From: Microplitis mediator
Lineage: Eukaryota > Arthropoda > Insecta > Hymenoptera > Braconidae
Direction of reading: 5' to 3'
Length of the DNA stretch: 64,000 nt
Assembly: GCF_029852145.1 (NCBI RefSeq)
Contig: NC_079973.1
Span: 19,920,422-19,984,421 of the forward strand
The translations under genes and the position numbers were made by a program. Shown one piece after another: positions 53,300-64,000 of this stretch. Position 1 is the stretch's first letter. Each line of letters opens with the position of its first letter. Under the pieces are notes generated by a model, which saw only the letters and a list, made by a program, of their open reading frames with translations, had not been told where the DNA came from and ran no database searches.

Positions 53300-54289
53300 T
53301 GTTTCAGGGCGAGAGGTAAGTATGCTCTCGTCACGTTCAACGACAGGTCGTTTATTGTATCTTGTCTTAGATCAGATGGCATGTCCGCCGTTCATCCTCC
53401 TTCCAACTTGTCACTACAACTATTCACTTCTCCTTCTTTTTCGTTTTGTACTTCTTCCTTTCATTTATTTCATTACTATATTTATTAATTAACTTTATCT
53501 TTTATCAATTTGTCTTCACTTATCGTGTTTACGACTTTATTTTAAAATTAAGTCTTAATTTTCACAGTATAAAGTTTATTAAGTCTCGGAATAGAAGACC
53601 GTCACTACTTAGTGCACTTGAATCCCTATCAGTACTTAAATTGGATCCTACACTATATGATACTGCGATGACTTTTTTTTTATTAATATACTAAATACTA
53701 AATAGTGTTTAGTAAAAATTCAACTATTATTCAATACTTTAAGAAACAACATTTTGCGCGGCAATTTATTATTTTAAATAATTAAAATTTTATATCTTTA
53801 GTTAATAAATTAATTAAATAAATGTTTATTTTTATTTTGTAAACACAATAGACACTCAAATCACGTGAGATTATCGTTGGTTTAAATGAAATAATTATTA
53901 AAAAATTGAATACTATAATTTAATTGGGTTGTAAATCAGCTAAAAAATATAAAAATTTCTCGTCCGTCTCGTCATCAAAGCAATTATTTTAGCGTTCTGG
54001 ACGCACGCACTTTTATTAATGAAATTATAACTGAATCCACTATTTATTAATTATTGGTATATATATAAATATATATATTTTTTTTGAGATAATTAAATGC
54101 ACTTTAATTGTTAATTATTAATAAAATAATTTTTCACATATTTATGTTTGATAAAACGTTTAATTGTATGTCAACCATTGTTGTCGGTCGTTTTAAAATT
54201 CTTCGTTGTTTCTATCATTTTTATAAATATTTATTTATAATTAATGTTATCAGCGACGTTGTGAGAATCGGTTTTTAAAGTAAAACTGT

Positions 54290-54435
54290 TATTTTGATGA
54301 TATGGAGAAGCGGCGGCCCAGACTCATTGGAGACTCTGTAACATAACGCGCGAGAATATCAACTGAGTGGTTTACGAGAGAGTTGCTTTGGAGTAAAATT
54401 GTACTGAGTGACGTGAACGCGACTTATATTATCGA
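54290..54435 (-). promoter_or_regulatory. Putative transporter promoter / 5' leader
   Basis: A GC-richer patch (agcggcggcccagactcattg, aacgcgcgag) lies about 1 kb upstream of the ATG. On the minus strand it has initiator-like ACTCAGTTGA near 54363 and ACTCAGTACA near 54405. No TATA box is evident. It is the most promoter-like sequence between the ATG and 56 kb. Confidence 0.35.
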
Positions 54436-54783
54436 CAACTAAACACTCATAGTAAACCTTCGTTATTTTATGTTTTATACTCAGTACTCCTACTTGCTCA
54501 TTTAATAGAGCAGGTTTACTATGAGTACATTTTATTGATATTTAAATCCTAGACTGCTACAATGTTCATATGTATATATTTGTGTATATAAACATATATT
54601 TAGATGTCATATTGGGGATTTCAATGATTTAATTTGCTTATAACTTTATATTTGTTAAACTTTTATCATTAAATCAATAGATTATTGATTATTTTAAGAG
54701 GATTTTCAGTTAATTATTTTTATAAATATTTTATTTATATATTTATGTGGTATATTTTTACCACATAGAATTATGCTATTAAT

Positions 54784-54975
54784 AATGATCCTAAAAATAG
54801 TAGACAGTTAACAATTTTCGGATTTTTTTTTAACAAATTAATTAAAAAAAAAATGGCATATTTAGAAAATTCAAAAAACTGTAAACGTAATTTTTCCAAA
54901 TATTTTGTTTTTTAAATTTATCATTTCGAAAAACCATTCAAAACTTATTAGACCTCGGCTAACTTTAGTATCATA
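54784..54975. mobile_element. MITE family B, copy 9
   Basis: ATGATCCTAAAAATAGTAGA at the left and CGGCTAACTTTAGTATCAT at the right bound the copy. Core words are shared with the other copies. Confidence 0.7.
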
Positions 54976-54999
54976 AATTTCTCATTAAATATTTTTAAA

Positions 55000-55136
55000 A
55001 TTAAAACTAAAAATTTGCGCGTGCAGAAAATTAAAAAAGCTACAGGTGCAATTTTTTTAATATTTTTTTTTTTTTATAATTTATCGTTTTTAAAAAATTC
55101 AAAATTTATCGAACGTCGGCTAACTTCAGCATCATT
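55000..55136. mobile_element. MITE family B, copy 10 (half copy)
   Basis: Only the right half remains (GCAGAAAATTAAAAAAGCTA to GGCTAACTTCAGCATCAT), abutting dispersed repeat D copy 2. Confidence 0.65.
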
Positions 55137-55137
55137 A

Positions 55138-55272
55138 TTAAAAATTTTAAATCTACTAAATTTTTGGCGCGAAAATTTTAAGATTTCATTCAAAATTATC
55201 TTTTTAATCGAAGAAATCCAAGTTTATTTCAAAATATTTTGATCTTTTTTTTTGCAGTGGTGTAAATGAATT
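55138..55272. repeat. Dispersed repeat D, copy 2 (uninterrupted)
   Basis: This is the same sequence as 8578-8832 without the 111-bp palindrome, so it shows the empty site (CATTCAAAATTATCTTTTTA). Confidence 0.82.
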
Positions 55273-58040
55273 TTGATTTTCTTCTGTCAAGAAAATGATT
55301 TTTCCCGCTGGATATGAAATTAATAATGCGATAAATTGTATCGATTTTTCACTCAAAAAAATATTGTTCACAAGTTATTTTTTTTCTGTGTCTTTTATAA
55401 ATCATGAATGACAATAAAATTTAAAAAAAATTATAGATTTTATTTATAAGAATTTTGTTACTATTAAATTTTTTAAAATTAATTTAAAATTGGGGGAGTA
55501 AAAAAATTAACTTACTATTGAATTTATAAAAATAATCGGGTATTGTTTATTGTTTTATAAAAAAAAGATTTAAGTTTAAAATAAAGGTTAAATTAAAAAT
55601 TTAACGGCAAATTTTAGTGTATAAAGCTTTGAAGGTAAGGTAAAGTGATGAAGGTAACGACTGGAATAAATTTTCCGTAGTGATGATCAAAGAATTATGG
55701 ATATGGATTACCGGTAGTAAAAGTATGACGTACAAGTAAAGCGTTGGTGGTCATGATCCATACTACATGCCAACTATTATATATTGTCTTATCATATTTG
55801 TACTTAGAGTCCACGTAAGATTATTGAGACGTCACTCGAGACTTAAAAGTAAAATTATAAAAATATGTCATTAAAATAGATTTTAGTTATTTATAATTTT
55901 TTTTATATGTATCGGTAGAATTGACGTAGACTTGGAAATTATATACTCAATTTTTTAGTTAATATATATATATATATATATAATAATAAATATTTATTAA
56001 AATGCTTCGTATTACTTGAAAAAAAAAAAAAAAAATTAAATAATAAGTTAATACGTGAGATAGAATAAGACAAAGAAGGACATGCTCTGATTTCTCATGT
56101 GTGGGATAAGAGAGTAAAGCCGGTCCCTCTATTTACGTCATTGACGCGGTGGCGCGTGCCGAAACGTCATACAAATGCGCGGATTGGAAAATAAATAATA
56201 AACAAGTAAAAAAATAACTTGGAATGTGCAATAAAAAAAAAAAAATAAAGTAAAGTAAATTGATATCATTGAACATAAATAATGAATAAAATTATTGAAT
56301 AATTATAAACGAATAAAATAAATAATTAATAATGATTAGAAAAAAAATTGTAATCTTGTGAGATTACTAATTGATTTTAGTAGCGTGAGTGCACAATGTT
56401 GCTACTCATTGAATCTGAGTTATTAAATCTTTGTATCACTTTATTGAAATTGTTGATATAGAGTCTAGTTCATATAAATATATCACATTATTTATTTATG
56501 ATTATTTTCAATGATTATGAGTATTAAGATATGTCATTGTTTGGAGTTTTATAACAAAAAAAATTGTTGACAAGATAAGAGATGGTACTGAGTTTACTAC
56601 TGTAGAGTAATGAGCACGTGATATTTGCGGATATTAATTACATTTTCGTACTATATCTGATAGCTAATAACTCAGTGTCTTGAGTAATTAAAAAAAAAAG
56701 TTTTAGCAATTAATATTTTGTAAGATTAATTGCTTCGCATATATATTTATTTTTTAATTTTGAAAAATATGCAGTCGTTAGATCGTGACCAGATACACGT
56801 GGGAAGTATAATGTAAGTAGATTGCAACATTTGAATTCTTGATTTATAAAAATATGAATATCTATGACATTTAGCAATAAAGAAAATGTAAAATTTAATT
56901 TTTGATTTATTTAATATAATTATTTTTATTTATTTTTATTACTGAAGTTTTTAATTGCTGGGTAATAAAAAAAAAAAATTTTACTATGAGGGACTTATTT
57001 TATTACTAGACAAATTTAGTATCTCTTATTTGTATTTGAAATAATTTTAACGTCTTAATCTAATAATAGAAAGACAGTTTTTCTTTAACGTGATGACAAG
57101 TGTCATTGCCGTGATAAATTATTTGATTATTAGATTAAATTATAAAAGAGAATTTATTTAATAATTATTATGATTAATTTGAAAATTATGTTATTTTTCT
57201 AGTTTAATTTAAATTAATGATATTAAATAAATTTAAGAAGTGAATGAAAACATTTAAATTTTAATTTTTCATATATAATTTATAATTAAAAAAAAAAATT
57301 AATTGACTGAAGAAAAACATTGAAGTCAAACATAATCGGATTTTTGCTTTTTATATTTGATAATTTCAGACAAATATAGCGATTACTTTTTATAGTTATT
57401 ATATTTTTGCCTATATAAATATATACCCGAAGTGGAAATAATAAATTAGTGATTTATGATGTTAATTATGAGATTATAAAAGTAATGTTAGATTGTTGTT
57501 ACAAGGCCCTAACGTCCATTTTCGTATTTCGGTCACGTGTACGTCTTTTTATTAACGATCTTACTGCAATTCTCAGTGTGACGTCATACAGTACAATTTT
57601 GTAATCAAATTTCTTGGTCTCAAAAAAACTCATCATTTATTTAAATGCTAAAAAAATGAATTCTACAATTATATATTTTTAAATCGGTTATTAAATTCAA
57701 AAATAAATATGACTCCTTATTATAAATAAATAAAATTATAAGTAAATAAATAAAATCTTACCGATAAAAATTATCAAAGATTAAAATTCCATCTCTTGAT
57801 TTTATTATTTAATATGTACCCCAATAATTATAAATTAATGTATGAACCAAACAATCACGTCACCTCACTAAAAATATAAATTTTTTATTTATCTTTCACT
57901 AAAAGTTTGTATTATTATAAATATTTATTAATTTTTTGTAATTATTTTCCACAACTAATCGGCTTATCTACTTATGTATTTATATATAAAGCGTTAATTA
58001 TACTGATTAAATATAATTATTGTAACCATGTAAATAAAGT
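55273..58040. other. Intergenic, AT-rich
   Basis: One GC-richer patch at 56095-56180 contains tacgtcattgacg and aaacgtcat, which resemble CRE half-sites. A short TA run lies at 55963-55982. No exon was found. Confidence 0.4.
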
Positions 58041-58044
58041 ATAA

Positions 58045-58175
58045 TTATTTATAAGGAGCGCGAATATTAGCCGGGGTAAAGCGGCACTCGGAAGTTCGGT
58101 CGTAGCCACGGGCACTCTTCAACGAATCAATCGAATCACTGCAACCTCCGACATCCGGCTTCAGTACGCGGGTTA
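58045..58175. promoter_or_regulatory. GC-rich island, possible promoter or noncoding first exon
   Basis: The stretch from ggagcgcgaatattagccgg to cagtacgcgggtt is far richer in GC and CpG than anything within 1.5 kb. Its strand and target gene are unknown: it could belong to the transporter on the minus strand or the peptide gene on the plus strand. Confidence 0.3.
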
Positions 58176-59889
58176 ATACATCATTTCTTTTATGTTCCCA
58201 GTATAATAATAATTATAATAAAAATAATATTAATATCAATAATAAAAATATTTATTTATCATTAGTTCGTTACTGAATTCAAAAAAATATAAATAAAATT
58301 TGAATATTCAAATTTAAAAAATTAATTAGCGAAAATGTGAAATTAAATAATTAACATAAACCGAAGAAGTGATTCGAGTTTAAAGAGATACAAAAACGGG
58401 ATTCACTAATAAGGGATATTTTCAGATAAGGATAAGTGATATAGCTAATAAAAAATATAAAAACTATAAAATTTATACGTGTAACAAGTGGTACCCATGG
58501 CAAACTTAAACTGAAACAACGTGCTGGGGCCTACGATCTCCTGTACTGTCCTCATATCTATCATTACATTTTAAGGTCTCCCTTCTCCATTTTTCTCTCA
58601 CTCCCTCGTCACTCTCTATTTCACTTTTATCCGTCTCTTATCTCTTCACGTCCCTCATTGTCCGTTATATATACATATATAGTGTACCTATACTTTACTA
58701 GATATGAGATGTAGGCACCACTCTCATCACAGTCACTAGACTATTAATATAAAAGGGGTTCTTCAATACTCAACAACGTAACTTGTGTATACGTCATACA
58801 ATCTTTGCTGATTTATTTTTCACGTATGCAATCTACCTAGTTTATTATCAGCACTATTATATATACATATAAAAAAAAAATTCGCCAATTGCTTGACCCT
58901 GCGGGCTACAGTCTTAGAATTAGTCGCGGTTTCAAACACGTTTGACACTCAGACAATTAATTGTGTAGATTTTGTTAATTACTTACTAATCTAGTGATTG
59001 ATTTTTATTCCATATATACTCTTATATATTATAAATAAGTCCATTGATAAAATTTATTAGAATTTAAACGAAAGGTTTTTTGGAGACTAATTAATTTAAT
59101 TCATTATTTATCATATAAAATTGTTGTACTTTTAGTTTTAGTGTACATAAAATAATTGATGTTTTATTCGAGATTTTTGTGTTGCCGGTTGCCACTTACA
59201 AAATAGCATAGATGATTATTTGCTGAATAGACTTGCTAAAGGTGTAACTATATTAGTAACTTTAACAAGTCAATTTATCAAATAATAGGCATATATATTA
59301 TTTTGTAAGAGTCAACAAATGACACGCTACACTAGCCTATTTATATTGCTTGAATTATATTTATTGCTATTTGATCAATTAGCGTGTAACATCAATTTTA
59401 GTACATAATTTCGCTAACATATGTAATAGCATAAATGACCGATTTTTTATCAGCTGCGATAATCTATTTTTAGGTTGCTCTACTATTTATAAATTTACTT
59501 TTTATAATTGCCGTCGTAAAAAAAAATATTGCTATAATATGTCTAAATCCGTCAATATTGTGATAACTGTCTCAAGTCTTAACGAATTAAAGTAAAATTT
59601 TGTACATACATTTTTTAGAACAATATTTTGATCAAGGGAAATCATGGGCATGATCAATCAAATAATTCAGGAATAATAACTATTCAAAAATTTATTAGTT
59701 CTCAATAATAGGGGAGGAGGGGGCAAAGTAGGCCCTTTAAAATTTTCTATACGCCAATAAATTTCGACGGATAATAAGCTTATCAAAATTTCTTATATAA
59801 TGAGGGCTAAAATAGACCACCAAATCTGTTCATTAAATATAATTTATTAAGAAAGTTAAAGATAATAAAATTACGTTTTAAAGTTACAA
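58176..59889. other. Intergenic, no gene seen
   Basis: AT-rich with a pyrimidine-rich block (58570-58660) and scattered GC-richer scraps (58495-58560). No element ends were recognised. Confidence 0.4.
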
Positions 59890-60002
59890 GAAAAATTTAT
59901 TTTTTTACTTATGACTACTCTTTAACTAGAAAAATTTGTTTTTTTACTTATGACTACTCTTTAACTAGAAAAATTTGTTTTTTTACTTATGACTACTCTT
60001 TG
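59890..60002. repeat. 39-bp tandem repeat, about 2.9 units
   Basis: Units start with GAAAAATTT at 59890, 59929 and 59968 and contain ACTTATGACTACTCTTTAAC. They are almost identical. Confidence 0.95.
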
Positions 60003-60518
60003 GATCAGGGAGGATGAAAAGTGGCCCGTAACTCTTTTCGGAATTCGCATTGGTTTAGACTTAGTCATGATTTAAGGTGACCAAATCTAAATCAGGTTTT
60101 ATTATGACCTGGGAGACGATTTCTTTTATAAATTTTGTAATAATAATTTACCGCGACAATTCGTATGTTAACTAATCGAAGTTAATAAAAAAAATAGATA
60201 CTAAAAAAATAAATATTTATCTATAAAATTGTAAACGTCATATTCATGTGATAAAAATCGAACGTGACCTACACTCAATTCTATTTAATAATTTGAAAAT
60301 TATCAAATTAATGGATTTTGTCTATCAGAGTTTCAATCATTGATGAGTTTTTACTATTCTGGTTAATAATTTTTATGTAAAATACTTCCGTCTACGTGAC
60401 TGGCTCAACAAAGAAATACATCTACAGATAACAAATTGAGGTAAATATTCTATTATAATATTATATTTGATAAGCTCACATTTTTATTAAGTGACGTACA
60501 TACATTCAAGTGCTTGCT

Positions 60519-60526
60519 TATAAATA
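60519..60526 (+). promoter_or_regulatory. TATA box of the peptide gene (putative)
   Basis: TATAAATA lies 136 bp before the peptide-gene ATG. The nearest initiator-like TTCAGAGT is about 50 bp downstream, longer than usual. A CRE-like gtgacgtaca is about 30 bp upstream. Confidence 0.4.
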
Positions 60527-60654
60527 AGAAGTTAAGTTAATTTTTTTTTACTTTTCGTTCGGTTGTTCAGAGTATCGCACAGAGTGTAAAAATTTGATTC
60601 TGATTCACATAAATTTTTTTTTAAGTTTTCAAGACAATTACATTATAAATAATA

Positions 60655-60810
60655 ATGAATTTTAATAACATTTATTGTATTTTGTTATTATTTATATTGA
60701 GTTTTGTAATGAGATCAAAGGCGGCTCGACCTTTTCATCATATGTATATAGCTGGCGGCGGATATGCTCGGGGTTTTGGAAAAAGATCTGTAGCTGACGA
60801 TATTTTCAAG
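60655..60810 (+). CDS. Peptide precursor exon 1
   Basis: 52 codons carrying the signal peptide and predicted mature peptide. Donor gtaaaa after AAG, phase 0. Confidence 0.62.
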
Positions 60811-60924
60811 GTAAAAAATTTGAATTTTTTTTAAACTTTTTTAAATCATAAAATCAATAAAAAATTTTTAGTCAATATTGCATTCAAAAAATTTATTTTG
60901 ATGTTTTTTTTTTTACAGGAATAG
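60655..60924 (+). CDS. Candidate amidated neuropeptide precursor (ARGF-amide, allatotropin-like), 53 aa
   Basis: Two exons (60655-60810, 60919-60924) encode 53 residues. Residues 1-24 form a clear signal peptide (MNFNNIYCILLLFILSFVM then RSKA). The rest begins ARPFHHMYIAGGG and continues YARGF-GKR-SVADDIFKE. GKR is a dibasic cleavage site preceded by the Gly that donates a C-terminal amide, so a peptide of up to 18 residues ending YARGF-amide is predicted. Among insect peptides I recall, allatotropin ends TARGF-amide, and it also follows the signal peptide closely. Here the N-terminal part is different and the precursor is shorter. Exon 2 supplies only Glu and the stop. Without splicing the frame ends eight codons after residue 52. 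It could be a diverged allatotropin or an unrelated peptide. A TATA box upstream and AATAAA at 61052 support a real transcription unit. Confidence 0.6.
60919..60924 (+). CDS. Peptide precursor exon 2 (Glu, stop)
   Basis: A pyrimidine-rich acceptor ttttttttttacag precedes GAATAG. The intron is 108 bp. Confidence 0.45.
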   Translation, partial: E

Positions 60925-61051
60925 TCATTAGAAAACCAACAGTGAAATCTTTAAAATTGCGGATACAAATAATGAAACAAAAAAATATTTAATAATGTTA
61001 TATTAATTCATAAATTGACAAATATGATATAATTATGTGTAAAATATATCT

Positions 61052-61057
61052 AATAAA
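61052..61057 (+). other. Poly(A) signal AATAAA, peptide gene
   Basis: The hexamer is 128 bp after the predicted stop in exon 2. Confidence 0.4.
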
Positions 61058-61620
61058 ATACTTTGTTTACTAAATAACAAGTAATAATAAGTCATTAAAA
61101 TTTAACACAAAAAGTTCACCTCAAATGTCATAATGAAAATGAAAATTTAAATTCATAAATGAAAAGTTTAAAATAAATTACAAAATAAAAAATAATTAAT
61201 CTCAATAAAAAAATTAAAAAATGCTTGTAGAAATAATCTATATTATTAAGAGAATAAGGAAAATTTTCTTCCCGCCATATCTATATGATAAAATTAGTTA
61301 ATGTTATTGGAATTGGTATCATTAGATAAATCTTGACTTGAATTTGTGCCTTTTCTTAGTTTAAACTTTTTGTTATTGCCAAGTATAGGGATTAAAAGAT
61401 TTATCTATATCATTCGAATTACATTTAAATTACGCGAGAAAAAAATACGATCGTATTTATTTTCTTTTAATAAATTAATACTTTAATTATTCTGTCACTA
61501 AATATGACTGAATGTTACCGAATTTATAGCTATATTATTTATACCGCGTTACTTATTCCAAAATGACAAATTTTTATGCTCCCTTTTGGCTTTAGGAAGC
61601 TGCTCAAAGCCAAAAAAGTG

Positions 61621-61888
61621 TGCATAGAAAAAAAAAGGATTCATTGACATAAAAAATCTTTACTCGCCTAAAGAAAATTTTTACTTACCCCAAGAAATTT
61701 TTTGCATCGTGAATTGAAAACAAAAATTTATTTAGAACTAGAAAAAATTAGTTGGTGCAAGGAATTATTTCTTGACCAAAAAAATCTTTTCTCGCTCCAA
61801 GACAGTTTTTGTATTTAATTGATAATGCATAAAATTTCTTGGTGCAAATTAAAATTTTTTGCGGCAGGAAATCTTGTTTTTCTGCGTA
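61621..61888. mobile_element. Inverted-repeat element (GCATAGAAAAAAAAAGGATTC ends)
   Basis: GCATAGAAAAAAAAAGGATT at the left is loosely inverted as GAAATCTTGTTTTTCTGCG at the right. The interior repeats CAAGAAATTTTT / AAAATTTCTTGG words. Confidence 0.55.
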
Positions 61889-62553
61889 TTTTATAAATTT
61901 AGTAGTGATATTTGGGCAGTCACGTAGTGACTGCAGGTTGCTCGTAAAGAATTAATTAATTATTGTTATTAATTCAACGGCAAGGATTTCGTGAGTGACT
62001 TTGAATTGCTTACTCCTCAAAATAAATTTTAAAAAATTCCAGTAGTAATTAGACTAATTCCGTAGATATATGAATTATAACGTTTTGATATTTAAAATAT
62101 TTTCAATATTCATCATAAATAGTGACCTTGATTATATAAACAAACAAACGCACATACCAATTGTGACATCAACACTACTAATATATCAATTGTATTTACT
62201 TACATATGAATAAAAAAAATTAATTTAAATATTTATTTAACATTAAATTGAAGACTTGTTTTCAAAAACATCTTAAACTAGAAATTTTTTTTTTTTGTGT
62301 ATAATTTTTTAAATTAAGAAAATATTTTCTGAATCAGCTGTACGTTTATTAAATTTAAATAAATTTATCTGAGCAAGTATGATAATTTAATTGATTCAAG
62401 AAAATATGTTATTACCTCATTACCAATGTAACAATGTAACATACGTAATCTGGTACGTGGCCCAATAAAGACAATGGCCAAAAGGAAAAAAAAATATATA
62501 TATAAATACTTATAAGTAATATTTACTTGCAGCGGCAATTTGTTTTTCTCTGT
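61889..62553. other. Intergenic, no gene seen
   Basis: AT-rich, with no element ends or coding stretch recognised. Confidence 0.4.
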
Positions 62554-63029
62554 ATCTCCGCCCGAGTCTAAAATAAAACTTGATTCAGACTCGCTTCACC
62601 TTATGTTCTTTTGAAGTTATCGTTTTGCCGAAGATTTTCCGATAAGATCTCAACTTTTTCGACTTAAATTAAATATTCGTCAACTTTTAGAGCTTTTTTT
62701 GATCTTAGTTTCAACTTATTCGTATTTTCTTATCTCACTTTGAACTTATTCGTCTTCACTTTGAGAACGATAGTCATTCACCTTCTGTTTGAATTTTTCG
62801 CCTTAAAATTTAAGTCGAATAAATCTAAACCAAGTCAATTTTGACTTGATTTCGAATTTTTCGTCTTAAATCGTGGCTAAATAAGTCACTTAAGTCTAAA
62901 CCAAGGCGAAAGCTCAATGTATTTTATATCTCCGTAAAAAAGTCGAGTGTGTCCTGTGAAAAACGGCTTTAAATTTCGATTCGGCAAACCAACTCTAAAA
63001 TAAGTTTTATTTTTGACCCGGACGTAGAG
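62554..63029. mobile_element. Inverted-repeat element (CCCGAGTCTAAAATAAAACT ends)
   Basis: CTCCGCCCGAGTCTAAAATA at the left is inverted as TATTTTTGACCCGGACGTAG at the right. The interior carries GACTTAAAT / ATTTAAGTC and TTATTCGTCTT words in both orientations. Confidence 0.75.
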
Positions 63030-63201
63030 CTCGTTAAACCCTTTGCATTAGAGTAGTGCATATAGACAAAATAGTGTTTTCAAAACCAGTTTACATAAAC
63101 TTTGATAATATTTAAAAATCGCGTGAAGATAAAACATTATAACATAAATTTTATCAAAAATATGAAATACTTTATAGAAATATAATATAACTTACAAAAA
63201 C

Positions 63202-63972
63202 TTATGGAAATAATTGTTTTCGATTATTTATAATAAAAGTCATCGCACGCTGTCGCAGTATCAATGAATCATACTTTCTTGCTAGTTCTAATAACAATAA
63301 CACGTTTTCAAGAGCTAATTTATTGCTCAAAATAACTGCACAAACATCTTTTAGTCTTGTGATACGGGTGTTAGCCGCTGCTTCGAATAGCTTTAGAGCA
63401 ATTCGATAATCATAATGAGCTTTCTCTAATTTACCGTAATATAAAAACGACAGCATTTCATGCACAACATCACAATCAACATCTTGAAGATTAATATATT
63501 GTTCTTTAGATGCTCCATTTGATTCAGACGTCGCTATCATGTCAGCAAAAACTGGACTCTGAGAAGCCAAAACAATTTTATGGGCATGAAATTCTGTGTC
63601 ATTAACTTTGATAATAATATCACTAAAATCCAATTTATTTAAATATCGCTGCATGTCCTCAAAGATTTTTGGCGCAAGCAATTCATCAACAAATCCATAC
63701 CAAATTATCGAACAACTAATTTTTATACGATATTCATGACTATCTGGTGTCGTTAAAATACATGCATTCCATGTATTTTTTTGGCAATCATCACAACCAG
63801 AAGGAATTGGAATTTTATCAAATATAATAACATCTTTCCACTCAGATATATCTTTTATAATTGGCGGCATGTCTGCTATTTTAAGTTCAATTGTCGCTAT
63901 TGCCAATTTAGTGAATGTTTTTATTATTTTTACTTTAATTAAATTACTATTATTATTCATTTCAGCGGTCAT
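63202..63972 (-). CDS. MATH-remnant/BTB/BACK protein, SPOP/TDPOZ-like, right edge open
   Basis: The minus-strand frame gives 256 residues from the ATG at 63970-63972, but it stays open upstream to the window edge (KSSPGLNFC before that Met), so the true start may lie outside. Residues about 25-110 (WKDVIIFDKIPIPS, then EYRIKISCSIIWYGF) look like a degenerate MATH-type domain. From LDFSDIIIKVNDTEFHAHKI, with VLASQSPVFADMI and VVHEMLSFLYYGKL, there is a clear BTB/POZ fold. LFEAAANTRITRLKDVCAVI to ELARKYDSLILRQRAMTFI is the 3-box/BACK helical part that binds Cul3. Such proteins are substrate adaptors of cullin-3 ubiquitin ligases; insects carry many species-specific copies. The target is unknown. 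A donor-like gtaagt 10 bp past the stop could allow an alternative end. Confidence 0.88.
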   Translation of the reverse strand: MTAEMNNNSNLIKVKIIKTFTKLAIATIELKIADMPPIIKDISEWKDVIIFDKIPIPSGCDDCQKNTWNACILTTPDSHEYRIKISCSIIWYGFVDELLAPKIFEDMQRYLNKLDFSDIIIKVNDTEFHAHKIVLASQSPVFADMIATSESNGASKEQYINLQDVDCDVVHEMLSFLYYGKLEKAHYDYRIALKLFEAAANTRITRLKDVCAVILSNKLALENVLLLLELARKYDSLILRQRAMTFIINNRKQLFP

Positions 63973-64000
63973 ACAAAAATTTAATCCAGGTGATGACTTT

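Noticed and set aside
53240..53694. Overlapping plus-strand ORFs upstream of the transporter
   Set aside because: They are antisense to transporter exon 1 and its leader, low in complexity and lack splice or homology support.

Overview
The window is nuclear DNA of an insect. It is very AT-rich, its genes have short GT-AG introns as well as multi-kilobase introns, and the spaces between and within genes are packed with short inverted-repeat elements. The protein set (insect-type beta-tubulins, a valacyclovir-hydrolase-like enzyme, a SLC22-type transporter, a MATH/BTB protein) and the base composition fit a hymenopteran, possibly a parasitoid wasp. That placement is inference from composition and style, not from a diagnostic gene.

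Layout. 2-2209 (+): all but the extreme N-terminus of a BPHL-like alpha/beta hydrolase in five exons, one intron of which is GC-AG. 2234-10800: intergenic, with a TA-flanked element carrying an array of 20-bp palindromes, a 1.02-kb near-perfect hairpin (5617-6636) and several small elements. 11074-16457 (+): beta-1-class tubulin, 447 aa, with a 4-kb first intron. 16458-20650: intergenic with nested elements. 20847-28937 (+): beta-3-class tubulin, 455 aa, with a six-residue insertion at an exon junction. 29573-29860 (-): a decayed beta-tubulin C-terminal relic that no long ORF reveals. 31660-33918 (-): a divergent third beta-tubulin, 445 aa. 34390-53299 (-): a nine-exon organic-cation-transporter-like gene, 692 aa, whose last exon (a Gln-rich and acidic tail) is easily missed because a longer ORF lies on the opposite strand. 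53300-60500: intergenic, with GC-richer patches that may be promoters. 60655-60924 (+): a two-exon gene for a 53-aa secreted precursor with an amidation/cleavage signal and an ARGF-amide end, like allatotropin. 63202-63972 (-): a MATH-remnant/BTB/BACK protein, open at the right window edge.

How the parts relate. Three intact beta-tubulins and one relic lie within 23 kb: two on the plus strand, then one intact copy and the relic on the minus strand. All three intact copies share the intron after codon 19 and the MREI start, so this is a local duplication cluster. The beta-1 and beta-3 copies share stretches identical even at synonymous sites, which suggests gene conversion. The transporter ends about 470 bp upstream of the third tubulin start on the same strand, so its 3' region and that tubulin promoter are closely packed. 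At least eight inverted-repeat families occur. Several copies sit inside one another, and uninterrupted relatives within this same window let the insertion sites and TA duplications be read directly.
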